Origin: Flaviflexus sp.
GTDB lineage: Bacteria; Actinomycetota; Actinomycetes; Actinomycetales; Actinomycetaceae
DNA length: 49,223 nt
Direction of reading: 5' to 3'
NCBI GenBank assembly: GCA_030537635.1
Contig: JAUNVM010000016.1
Coordinates: 1-49,223, forward strand
Positions 37,701 to 45,186 of the stretch are shown one piece after another. The position numbers were made by a program, and so were the translations under genes. The notes below the pieces were generated by a model. The model was not told the origin of the DNA. It did no database searches and saw only the letters and a program-made list of their open reading frames with translations. How positions within the stretch are numbered: position 1 is the first letter of the stretch; every line of letters starts with the position of its first letter.

Positions 37701-37913
37701 TTTGTCGGCGACCCGCTTTCGAGCGGCAAGCCCAAGGAACGCAAGCAACCCGCGTTGAATGAGGAGGCGAGAAGCGAGCTTATCGACCTGTTCGAGGACA
37801 CCGCCTGCATCATCACGGGTGCCAGCCTCGAGGCCAGACCGAACGATGGCTGTGGGAGATGCCCGATCGCCGTGATGTGCCCGGCCGTGCAGAAGGGACG
37901 CGTATTTTCATGA
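34752..37913 (+). CDS. adnA: AdnA-type helicase-nuclease subunit (UvrD-like plus Fe-S RecB-like nuclease)
   Basis: This is one subunit of the AdnAB double-strand-break resecting helicase-nuclease of actinobacteria. At 1053 residues it is about the size of mycobacterial AdnA. The N-terminal superfamily 1 motor has Walker A GAGGTGKTT (47-55). Motif II is unusual (LVDDYENAT, about 254-262, in place of DExQD). The C-terminal nuclease has IDFKTG (Asp943, Lys945) and QLRSYQWALE. Four cysteines at 821, 1034, 1037 and 1043 form the C...CxxCxxxxxC pattern of an AddB/AdnA-like Fe-S nuclease. The stop overlaps adnB (ATGA), as expected for obligate partners. Confidence 0.92.
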   Translation: MQNHATALDDRTADKATPRDVGLDEFQARALADILGSPFGSAHLIAGAGGTGKTTCLLTLAKELAGQRVMVLAANRHAADQLRGELTRRIGTLPSQMAVRTPHAWAFSIAQDFAADRGRHTPELITGPKQDAILAEVLEETENRIDWPEAITPEVRQLPAFRHQLRDLLTRAAEFGLDPQGLIDLGRQADEPMWLAAGHVYEAYRSSLLLADALEVGGTGADRLDHASMLRTAQSYLAEPESWSDAGNMPQWEWVLVDDYENATLATAALLGEVQRTGTRLVLTADPDGAVEGFRGGIAHLPAAARTDTPDIGFSAQLHTLRQCHRAGKQLARARAILTSEISAAGLVRQREPQPGAGEDDLEVRTFSHRDAEFADIARFLRRRHIRDGEDYNDMAVLTRSRSEHREIERVLNQAGVMVRPAPDTLPLRYSPLVRDLMGVLSAAIDRAAGQSWAELGEVRLRGLLTGPLLGMTGRRLRQCERHLRPFASERGLSPVVAALEHEPEAWWAEDIVRLGRIIDETARSAGRGAEEALRVAWTAAEQGEPWQSRALGEPAPQADGIDERSANRLLDEAMRLFRFAQRMVDRDPAASAADLLEALSQQELLEDSIASQGAAFGVHLLTPAMAVGRQFNTVVIASLEDGVWPNTRIRDGIFGAGRLSDLLLGRVVDAGGSAEATARARGSAIRSVLDDELRMLVFSLSRATSTVLLTAVDSEDSSPSRFIDRLSLEGIEVHKVDGTRIALTLTGIVGSLRAVLTDPQLRVDSADRQGAAALLAALARAGVPGADPDEWLDMIEPTELRPWRTTMAVSPSQIEQMTQCPLRWFATSSGLTDVEDRDAMDLGTLIHAIAEDAARGEEDLDARFEARMGQYLARFDSGFERDTRAARAKKIYHTLKSYLLTAAEGVAEHRVAATYEAEAGTIEIAGRIDRIEDRDQAPYVIDFKTGAQAAKLKEAARNPQLRSYQWALEQERGVPTSGASLIFVGDPLSSGKPKERKQPALNEEARSELIDLFEDTACIITGASLEARPNDGCGRCPIAVMCPAVQKGRVFS

Positions 37914-40900
37914 GCTTCGACCTAGGAACGAAGGTGGGAGCGGCGCGGGCGCTCGCCGCCGTCCAGCGCGCCTATTCCGGAACAGCGCTCACCCCCACCG
38001 AGGAACAGCTGGCGATCATTCGGCATGGGGCCAGCCCCGCCCTCGTTATCGCCGGCGCCGGCGCGGGAAAGACCGCGGTCATGGCGCTGCGGGTCGTCTA
38101 CCAGGTGCTCATCGGCGCGGTCGAGCCCGATGAGGTGCTGGGCCTGACCTTCACCCGCAAGGCCGCCAACGAGTTGGCCGGGCGGGTGGCCGGCATGCTC
38201 CGGGCGGCGAGCGAGGTCCCCGGGCTCGACTTTGACCGCACGCTCGCCGTGCTCGCCCGCCCCAAGGTCACCACCTACAACTCCTTCGCCTCCGCCATCG
38301 CCGCCGATCATGGCCTCATGGTGGGGATGGATCCGGATGCTCGGCTCATCGAGGAGGGGGAACGGTATCAGATCATGCACGACCTCCTTATGGACCGCGA
38401 TGCCAACACCTTCGGTGACATGAAGACCGGCAGCATTATCGGTAGCGCCCTCAAACTCGCCGCCAGCCTCGTCGACAATGCTCGCACCGTCGATGATCTT
38501 CGCTCCTATCTGGAGGAGTATCGGGACTTCTTCGATGCGATGCCGGTGCCGGACGAACCCCCAAAGAATAAGAAGAAGCCGGTGGATATCTGGAAAAATC
38601 CACCGGGTAAAGTGCGCGCGGAGCTTGCCGCGCGCATGGAGATCCTCGACCTGGTTGAGGACTTCTACGCCTACAAAGCCGAACACCGGCTCATCGAATT
38701 CGCCGATCAGGTGGCGACCGCCCGCCGCGTCCTCGAGGCCAGCCCGGCCCTTGCCTCCGAGATCCGCTCCCGGCACTCGATGGTCCTCCTCGACGAATAC
38801 CAGGACACCTCCGTCTCCCAGGCTTCCTTCCTTGCCGCCCTGTTTGGCTCGGGTCACAACGTCATCGCGGTCGGTGATCCCAATCAGGCCATCTACGGCT
38901 GGCGCGGCGCCTCAGCCGACGCCCTCGACCAGTTCCGCGCCCGTTTTTCCGGCGGAGAATCCATGCCCGTCTACCATCTCGTCACCGCCTTCCGGAACAA
39001 GGCGGAGATCCTCAAGGCCGCCAATGCGGTGGCCGCACCGCTGCGCCAGCACTCGGCTCTGGACATGAGGGAGCTCAAGGCGGTCAGTGGCGGCGGCAGC
39101 GTCGACATCGTCTGGAGCCTCCACCGGGGAGAGAGCTACTCGGCCATTGCCGAGGACATGGCCGCATACCAGGCCCGTCACCCCGAGGCCTCAATGGCAG
39201 CGCTATGCCGGGCCCGCAGTGCCTTCGACTATCTCATTCCCGAGCTGGAAAAGCGCGGCATCGACTACATTGCCTTCGGCTCGGCCCGGGCCACCGCATA
39301 TCCGGAGGCGATGACGGTGCGCGGCCTACTGCGAGCCGTCGATAATCCGGCGCGGGCCGACGGGCTGCGCAGAGTCGTCGCCCTCCTGGGTATCGCCCCC
39401 GCCGACATTGCCGAGCTGCACCGCCTCGTACGCGGGCGACGCGAGGACCCGCCCGAATCCCTCGTCGACGCACTCTCCCGCATCGACCAAGGTAACTTCT
39501 CCGAGCGGGGAGCGGAGCGGCTGCGGCGCGTTGGTCAGTGGATGCGCGAGCTGAGTGCGGCCAGATATGCGCGCCTGGACCACGTTGTTGCCCTGGCCAT
39601 CGACCTCACCGGGCTCAACGTTGAAGTGGCCGCGCGCTCGCGATCCGGGGGAGCCGGCCGCGCCGGCCTGGATGCCCTGCAGCGCTTCGCGGCCCGGTTC
39701 GCCGACCAGGCCGAGGGAGCGAGCCTGGGCGCCTATCTCGACTGGCTCGACATGGTCGATGCGCACGAGAAGGGTTCGGATGATGGTGACCTGCCAATGG
39801 CGGAATTAGCCGAGGATATTCCCACCGTCTCGGATGAGGAGCTCACCCGACCAAACCGCGTTACCCTCATGACGATTCACGGGGCGAAGGGACTCGAATG
39901 GGACTACGTGGCGGTTCCCGAGCTCAATATCAACGGGCTGACCCTGGCCGCAAGTGCGTCCTCACCCGACCACTGGGCGGCAAAACCGGGGGAGCTGCCC
40001 ACCGAGCTGCGTGAGGATCGGGCCTCCCTGGCCCACTGGGACTGGCGCGGCTGCGTGGACGTTGACGAGCTCCACGCCAGCTTCAAAAAGTACGTCGCCG
40101 ACTACGTTGAGGAAAAGAACCGGGAGACCCTGCGGCTTGGATACGTGGCCTTCACTCGGCCGCGCGACCGTCTGCTGCTGGCGGGCCAAATGTATGTGGC
40201 GCCCGGCAGTGTTCGCGAGGCGGCAGAGAAATCCCGGGCGGCACTCGATCAGGGTAAGCCGCCGGGCGCGATGCGGGAGATGTCGGCCGTGGTACCGGAC
40301 TATCTGCGACCGGAGCCGATGGAGATTGCTGAGTTCTTGGCTCGCGCCGAGGAACTTTCCGACGAGGATGATCAAGCGACCGTGGCGGTGTACCCGACCG
40401 ATATTGAGCGCGGTGACACCGAGGCGGTGCGCAGCGCGGCCGAGCTCGTCCGATCCGCTAGCCCGACGGATCTGGGTGCGGAGGAGGGGCCACAGTGGCT
40501 GCGGCATCTCGCCCTGGACGCCGAGGCGCTCCTACAGCCGGCCGAGCGGCCTGGTGTCATCCTCGAGCACGCGACCGCCAACGATCTCGTCTCGGCAGCC
40601 GAGGATGCGCAGGCCTTCCGTCGGCGGCGCATGCGACCGGTCCCGGAGGCCTCCGGCCCGGCGGCTCGCCGGGGCCAGCAGGTCCACGAATACATCGCGG
40701 CCAGCTTCTCCCGGGCGCGGTCGCACGAGCTCATCGATGTGGATGACGGCGCTCAGGTCGTGGGCGTTGACGAATCGGATCCGCAGATCGCCACGCTCAT
40801 CGAGCGCTTCGAGCACAGCGAGTTTGCCGGGCTGCGGCCCATCGCCATCGAGGAGCCGGTCGAGGTGGTGCTCGCCGGGCTGCCGATTCGCGGCGTCATC

Positions 40901-41182
40901 GACGCGGTCTTCGCTGACGGCGACGGGGTGCGGATCGTTGACTGGAAGACGGGGCGGCGCCCCGGAAAAGAGCAACTGGAGATTCGAGCGGTTCAGCTCG
41001 AGCTCTACCGGCACGCCTGGGCGAGACTCACCGGGCGCGATCCGGCGACGATTGGTGCCTCGTTCTACTTCCTCGGCGAGGACGACCCAACCCGCCGCCG
41101 GGTCGATATCGCGGCCGGGGGCAAGGATCTCGCCGCACTGGTGAACGCTCTTGGGGTCACCAGTGCCGCCAGCGCCGACTAA
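37910..41182 (+). CDS. adnB: AdnB-type UvrD-like helicase with RecB-like nuclease domain
   Basis: This is the partner subunit of AdnAB, with 1090 residues. The motor is intact: Walker A GAGAGKT (49-55), motif II LLDEYQDTS (about 294-302) and GDPNQAIYGWRGA. So AdnB is likely the main translocating motor while AdnA's motif II is altered. The C-terminal nuclease has His926 (QQVHEYI), the metal-binding IVDWKTG (Asp1011, Lys1013) and QLELYRHAW, with no Fe-S cysteine set. I chose ATG 37910 in the ATGA overlap with adnA, after AGAAGGGA. Its stop codon overlaps that of the convergent phosphotransferase-like gene. Confidence 0.93.
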   Translation: MSFDLGTKVGAARALAAVQRAYSGTALTPTEEQLAIIRHGASPALVIAGAGAGKTAVMALRVVYQVLIGAVEPDEVLGLTFTRKAANELAGRVAGMLRAASEVPGLDFDRTLAVLARPKVTTYNSFASAIAADHGLMVGMDPDARLIEEGERYQIMHDLLMDRDANTFGDMKTGSIIGSALKLAASLVDNARTVDDLRSYLEEYRDFFDAMPVPDEPPKNKKKPVDIWKNPPGKVRAELAARMEILDLVEDFYAYKAEHRLIEFADQVATARRVLEASPALASEIRSRHSMVLLDEYQDTSVSQASFLAALFGSGHNVIAVGDPNQAIYGWRGASADALDQFRARFSGGESMPVYHLVTAFRNKAEILKAANAVAAPLRQHSALDMRELKAVSGGGSVDIVWSLHRGESYSAIAEDMAAYQARHPEASMAALCRARSAFDYLIPELEKRGIDYIAFGSARATAYPEAMTVRGLLRAVDNPARADGLRRVVALLGIAPADIAELHRLVRGRREDPPESLVDALSRIDQGNFSERGAERLRRVGQWMRELSAARYARLDHVVALAIDLTGLNVEVAARSRSGGAGRAGLDALQRFAARFADQAEGASLGAYLDWLDMVDAHEKGSDDGDLPMAELAEDIPTVSDEELTRPNRVTLMTIHGAKGLEWDYVAVPELNINGLTLAASASSPDHWAAKPGELPTELREDRASLAHWDWRGCVDVDELHASFKKYVADYVEEKNRETLRLGYVAFTRPRDRLLLAGQMYVAPGSVREAAEKSRAALDQGKPPGAMREMSAVVPDYLRPEPMEIAEFLARAEELSDEDDQATVAVYPTDIERGDTEAVRSAAELVRSASPTDLGAEEGPQWLRHLALDAEALLQPAERPGVILEHATANDLVSAAEDAQAFRRRRMRPVPEASGPAARRGQQVHEYIAASFSRARSHELIDVDDGAQVVGVDESDPQIATLIERFEHSEFAGLRPIAIEEPVEVVLAGLPIRGVIDAVFADGDGVRIVDWKTGRRPGKEQLEIRAVQLELYRHAWARLTGRDPATIGASFYFLGEDDPTRRRVDIAAGGKDLAALVNALGVTSAASAD

Positions 41183-42267
41183 CGGCCGTCGGTCAATCCG
41201 GTCTCGTCGACAGGGTCCCGAGCAGCATCCTCGCTAAAGCTCTCGGCGGCCGGATCGGCGGCGGGATCGAATTCTTGGGGGAAGGGATCCGGGAAGGAGT
41301 CAAAGTCTTCGCCGGCAACCGCCCCACCATCGCGCATTCGCGGCCCCGAGTAGGCCTGCGGGTCCGCGGCCACCGAATGATCGAGCTCGGTGAGCATGGC
41401 GACCGCATCGTCGATGATTTGTCGGGAGCCAATGCGGGTGCCGTGTAGCAGCCAGCGGGCCAGGGCGAATTCGGCGTGCAGGGTGATCCGCTCGAGCAGG
41501 TAGTCATCGCCGCCCACCTGGCGGACCATCGCGTAGGACTCGGTAACGGCGTCGAAGAGATCATCGTCGAGCGAGTTCGCAAGCCACACAAAGTCTTCGG
41601 CCGGATCGCCGACATGCGCCTCACCGAATCCGACCATGGCGCTGATCTGGCCATTGGCCCACAGGACGTGATCCTCGTCCAGGTCTCCGTGCACCGGGAC
41701 GGCGTTGATTCGCCACAGCTCATCGTCCTCGAGCCACCGATCCCAGCGGGCGAGCAGGGCGGTCGGAACCTTGCGGGTGAGGGAGACTTCCTCGAGCTCG
41801 GTGGCAATGCGGTCGCGCCAGGCGCGTGCGTCGTACACCGGAACGCCCGCCGCGGCGTAAACCTGCGGGTCGAGTTCGTGAAGCTCGCCGAGTGCGCGGC
41901 CGATGGAGCGGGCGGCATGCGCATCAATCTCCTCGATCGGTGCGAACTTGCCGTAGGGCTCGCGATAGACCATGGCGCGGCCGCCGCCTTGAACGGTGGT
42001 GAAAGCGCGCGGACGGACGACATCAAAGGAGAGCTGTCCGTGGCTGATCGCGTCGATGAGGCCGGGGGCGAGGGCCGCCTCGGCCTCCAGGGCCACTCCG
42101 GCCACCTGGTGGCGGGGAAGTTTGACGATCCAGTGACGGCCCTGGGAATCGGTCGCCCCGCCCGTAGCGAAGTCCGGCGTTACCTCGAAGGGCTGCCGGG
42201 TAGCGCAGATCTCGACATTCTCGAGGGCGCTTGCGGCAATGGCGGCAAGATGGAGCGGGGTATACAC
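41179..42267 (-). CDS. APH/macrolide-phosphotransferase-like protein with altered active site
   Basis: This is a 362-residue protein of the aminoglycoside/macrolide phosphotransferase kinase fold. The Brenner motif is HGDLDEDH (His193, Asp195). His200 replaces the usual Asn, as in macrolide phosphotransferases. The metal-binding Asp that normally opens I-D-W/F is Gly213 (MVGFGEAHVGDPAEDF), so activity is doubtful. The last 60 residues are acidic and disordered-looking. The start is GTG 42267, with TAAGTT 6 nt upstream on the minus strand. It converges on adnB with overlapping stop codons. Homologues beside adnB are, I believe, common in the phylum; no resistance role should be assumed. Confidence 0.82.
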   Translation of the reverse strand: MYTPLHLAAIAASALENVEICATRQPFEVTPDFATGGATDSQGRHWIVKLPRHQVAGVALEAEAALAPGLIDAISHGQLSFDVVRPRAFTTVQGGGRAMVYREPYGKFAPIEEIDAHAARSIGRALGELHELDPQVYAAAGVPVYDARAWRDRIATELEEVSLTRKVPTALLARWDRWLEDDELWRINAVPVHGDLDEDHVLWANGQISAMVGFGEAHVGDPAEDFVWLANSLDDDLFDAVTESYAMVRQVGGDDYLLERITLHAEFALARWLLHGTRIGSRQIIDDAVAMLTELDHSVAADPQAYSGPRMRDGGAVAGEDFDSFPDPFPQEFDPAADPAAESFSEDAARDPVDETGLTDGR

Positions 42268-42273
42268 GCACTC

Positions 42274-42279
42274 AACTTA
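42274..42279 (-). promoter_or_regulatory. -10 box for a leaderless phosphotransferase-like transcript
   Basis: On the minus strand TAAGTT is followed by six bases and the GTG start. Confidence 0.45.
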
Positions 42280-42343
42280 AGGGATAAGTGGGCGTTCTGT
42301 CAGATCACACTCCGCCGCGTCCCTCATACGGCCGGTTTTGCCG

Positions 42344-42349
42344 TAGCCT
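42344..42349 (+). promoter_or_regulatory. -10 box for a leaderless prfB transcript
   Basis: TAGCCT lies 7 nt before GTG 42357. No Shine-Dalgarno is present. Confidence 0.5.
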
Positions 42350-42356
42350 TGAAGAC

Positions 42357-43481
42357 GTGGCTACCGATTATTCCTCCGAGATTTCCGATCTGCGCGCAAC
42401 CTTTCACCAGATCCAGCAGGTGAGTGATCCCGAGGCCCTGCGGGCCCAGATCGCCAAACTGACCGAGGCGTCCGCCGCCCCCGATCTGTGGGACGACCAG
42501 GATCACGCCCAAGAGGTGACCTCCCAGCTGTCGCATGCTCAAGCCGAGCTGTCCCGCCTGGAGAAGCTCGCCGGTCAGATCGATGATCTCGAGGCGATGG
42601 TGGAGATGGCGGGGGAGTCCGATGATGAGGAGGAATCCGCCGAGCTGCTCGCTGAGACTGACCGGGATTTGGCCAAGCTGCGCGAGGCGATGGCGGATCT
42701 GGAGATTCGCACCCTGCTGTCGGGTGAATACGATGCTCGCGAGGCGGTCATCACCATTCGCGCGGGTGCCGGCGGCGTCGATGCCGCCGACTTCGCAGAA
42801 ACCCTGCTGCGCATGTACACCCGGTGGGCTGAGCGCCACGGATATCCGGTTAAGGTGCTCAATACCTCCTATGCCGAGGAGGCGGGAATCAAGTCGGCAA
42901 CGATGGAGGTCAAGGCTCCCTACGCCTACGGCACCCTGTCGGTGGAGGCTGGGACCCACCGTCTCGTTCGTATTTCCCCTTTCGACAATCAGGGACGCCG
43001 GCAAACCTCCTTCGCCGCGGTTGAGGTCATCCCGGTGACCGAGCAGACCGACCACATCGATATTCCCGATTCGGAGATCAAGGTGGATGTATTCCGCTCT
43101 TCGGGCCCGGGTGGCCAGTCGGTCAACACCACCGACTCCGCAGTCCGGATGACCCACCTTCCCACCGGGATCGTCGTGTCGATGCAAAACGAGAAGTCCC
43201 AGATTCAGAACCGAGCTGCCGCCCTGCGCGTGCTCCAGGCCCGCCTCCTCCTGCTCCGCCAGGAGGAAGAGGCTGCGGAGAAGAAGGCGCTTGCCGGGGA
43301 TGTCAAAGCCTCCTGGGGCGATCAGATGCGCTCCTATGTCACCCACCCGTATCAGATGGTCAAGGATCTGCGGACCGGATATGAGGCCGGGAATCCGGAT
43401 GCGGTCTTTGACGGGGATATCGACGGCTTCATCGACGCTGGGATTCGCTGGCGGGTCGGCCAGAATACCGGCGAGGAGTAG
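42357..43481 (+). CDS. prfB: Peptide chain release factor 2
   Basis: RF2 recognises UGA and UAA stop codons and triggers peptide release. It has 374 residues. The codon-reading tripeptide SPF is at 207-209, and the catalytic GGQ at 252-254 in [18 protein letters not shown]-terminal coiled-coil domain 1 spans about 1-115. The frame is continuous, so the programmed +1 frameshift of E. coli prfB is absent here. Start GTG 42357 has no ribosome site but TAGCCT 7 nt upstream, arguing for a leaderless mRNA. The frame from 42288 is an extension without support. ftsE follows after 94 nt, as in other actinobacteria. Confidence 0.96.
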   Translation: MATDYSSEISDLRATFHQIQQVSDPEALRAQIAKLTEASAAPDLWDDQDHAQEVTSQLSHAQAELSRLEKLAGQIDDLEAMVEMAGESDDEEESAELLAETDRDLAKLREAMADLEIRTLLSGEYDAREAVITIRAGAGGVDAADFAETLLRMYTRWAERHGYPVKVLNTSYAEEAGIKSATMEVKAPYAYGTLSVEAGTHRLVRISPFDNQGRRQTSFAAVEVIPVTEQTDHIDIPDSEIKVDVFRSSGPGGQSVNTTDSAVRMTHLPTGIVVSMQNEKSQIQNRAAALRVLQARLLLLRQEEEAAEKKALAGDVKASWGDQMRSYVTHPYQMVKDLRTGYEAGNPDAVFDGDIDGFIDAGIRWRVGQNTGEE

Positions 43482-43575
43482 GTCTTTCCTGGCAGTGGGC
43501 GCGGCGCGCCTTATGAGCTGGGCGGTCGGCCTCGGTTAGCGTGAGGGTGATTCTGTCCTCGAGACCCTTACGCGC

Positions 43576-44268
43576 ATGATTACATTCGATAACGTCACGA
43601 AGCTGTATGCGACGGGTGCACACCCGGCGCTTGACGGCATCGATCTCACCATTGACCCGGGGGAGTTCGTCTTCCTCGTCGGGCCCTCCGGTTCGGGAAA
43701 GTCCACGTTCCTGCGCCTGTGCCTGGCGGAGGAGCGCGCCACGTCGGGTGAGGTGCACGTGCTCGGCAAGAACCTTTCCGAGCTGTCCTCGCGCCGAGCC
43801 CCCTATCTGCGCCGCCAGATCGGCACCGTGTTCCAGGATTTTCGGCTTCTCGACGACAAGAACGTGTTCGATAACGTCGCGCTGGCCATGCAGGTCATCG
43901 GCAAGCCGCGCCACCAGATCAAGTCCCAGGTCCCCGAGGTGTTGGAGATGGTGGGACTGGAAGGCAAGGAACGCCGGAAGATGAATGAGCTCTCCGGCGG
44001 CGAACAGCAGCGCGTGGCCATCGCCCGCGCCATGGTCAATCGGCCGAAGCTGCTGCTCGCGGACGAGCCCTCCGGTAACCTCGATAAGCGCACCGCCATG
44101 GGCATCATGTCCCTGCTGTCGCGGATTAACCGGCGCGGCACCACGGTGGTCATGGCGACGCACGCCTACGACATTGTTAATGAGATGCGCAGGCGGGTGG
44201 TGGCCCTCAACGATGGGCGGATCATCTCCGACCAAAAGCGCGGCCTGTACGGACGAGGGGGCGAATAA
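43576..44268 (+). CDS. ftsE: Cell division ATP-binding protein FtsE
   Basis: This is the cytosolic ATPase of the FtsEX complex that controls septal peptidoglycan hydrolysis. It has 230 residues. Walker [10 protein letters not shown] is at 36-44, the Q-loop region is VFQDFRLL, the signature is LSGGEQQR (about 139-146), Walker B is [12 protein letters not shown], and the H-loop is MATHAYD. TAGCGT at 43538-43543 could be the -10 of this operon; there is no clear ribosome site before ATG 43576. It overlaps ftsX by 1 nt. FtsE, FtsX and the M23 peptidase form one unit. Confidence 0.96.
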   Translation: MITFDNVTKLYATGAHPALDGIDLTIDPGEFVFLVGPSGSGKSTFLRLCLAEERATSGEVHVLGKNLSELSSRRAPYLRRQIGTVFQDFRLLDDKNVFDNVALAMQVIGKPRHQIKSQVPEVLEMVGLEGKERRKMNELSGGEQQRVAIARAMVNRPKLLLADEPSGNLDKRTAMGIMSLLSRINRRGTTVVMATHAYDIVNEMRRRVVALNDGRIISDQKRGLYGRGGE

Positions 44269-45185
44269 TGCGCATCGGTTTCGTCCTTTCCCAGACCTTC
44301 AAGGGCATCAAGTCCAACCGGATCATGGTGGCCTCGCTCGCGCTTGTCACCTTCGTCTCCCTCATGTTCCTCGGCGCGGCCGGTCTGCTGCAGACGCAGG
44401 TACAGAACATGAAGGACGAGTGGTATGAGCGCGTCGAGATCTCCGTGTTTATGTGCCCGATCAATTCGACGAAGGCACAGTGCGCCTCCGGCGAGGCCAC
44501 CCAGGAGCAGATTGACGACGTTAACGACTTCTTGCGCTCCGATGACATGAAGGACTACGTCCAAGAGGTCTACGTCGAGTCAAAGGAAGACGCGCTGGAG
44601 AACTTCCAAAAACAGATGAAGGACTCGACGTGGGTAGAGGCCCTGCGGCCGGAGGATATGCAGGTTTCGCTGCGCGTTAAGCTCGTCAATCCGGAGGAGT
44701 ACAAGATCCTCTCTGACGAGGTGGGTGGACGCCCCGGCGTCGAATCGGTGATTGATCAGCGTCAGCAGCTTCAACCGATCTTCAACGTCCTCAACGGTGC
44801 CACCGTCATTTCCGCGGTCCTTGCCGCCACCATGATTGTCACCGCCCTGCTCCTCATCATCACAATGGTGCGCCTCTCGGCCATGTTCCGATCGCGAGAT
44901 ACCGCAATCATGAGGGTGGTGGGCGCATCCAATGCGCTCATCCAAATCCCATTTATCCTCGAGGGCGTCTTTGCCGCCCTCATCGGGTCGCTGCTCGCCT
45001 CGGCCACGCTCTTTGGCGGGGTGAAGTACCTCTTTGAACGCTCGGACACCGAGCAGCGCTTCATCTTCATTAATCTCATCGATTCCGGGGATGTCCTCAT
45101 GTTTATTCCATGGCTCATCCTCGGTGCCCTGCTCCTTACCGCGGGGGCATCCTTCATTGCCCTGCGCCGCTACACGAAGGTTTAG
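44268..45185 (+). CDS. ftsX: Cell division protein FtsX
   Basis: This is the membrane subunit of FtsEX. It has 305 residues: one N-terminal helix (about 20-42), an extracytoplasmic domain of about 130 residues, then three C-terminal helices (about 180-205, 225-255, 275-300). This is the standard FtsX topology. The outer domain holds Cys63 and Cys72 close together, likely a disulfide. This domain transmits ATPase state to a wall hydrolase. The start overlaps the ftsE stop, and the stop is 1 nt from the M23 peptidase gene, whose product is the obvious partner. Confidence 0.95.
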   Translation: MRIGFVLSQTFKGIKSNRIMVASLALVTFVSLMFLGAAGLLQTQVQNMKDEWYERVEISVFMCPINSTKAQCASGEATQEQIDDVNDFLRSDDMKDYVQEVYVESKEDALENFQKQMKDSTWVEALRPEDMQVSLRVKLVNPEEYKILSDEVGGRPGVESVIDQRQQLQPIFNVLNGATVISAVLAATMIVTALLLIITMVRLSAMFRSRDTAIMRVVGASNALIQIPFILEGVFAALIGSLLASATLFGGVKYLFERSDTEQRFIFINLIDSGDVLMFIPWLILGALLLTAGASFIALRRYTKV

Positions 45186-45186
45186 T

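Noticed and set aside
41179..42267. Reading the phosphotransferase-like gene as an antibiotic-resistance gene
   Set aside because: The metal-binding Asp is missing and the context is DNA repair; the fold alone does not show resistance.
42357..42460. Programmed frameshift in prfB
   Set aside because: The frame runs from the GTG through the SPF and GGQ motifs without an early in-frame TGA.
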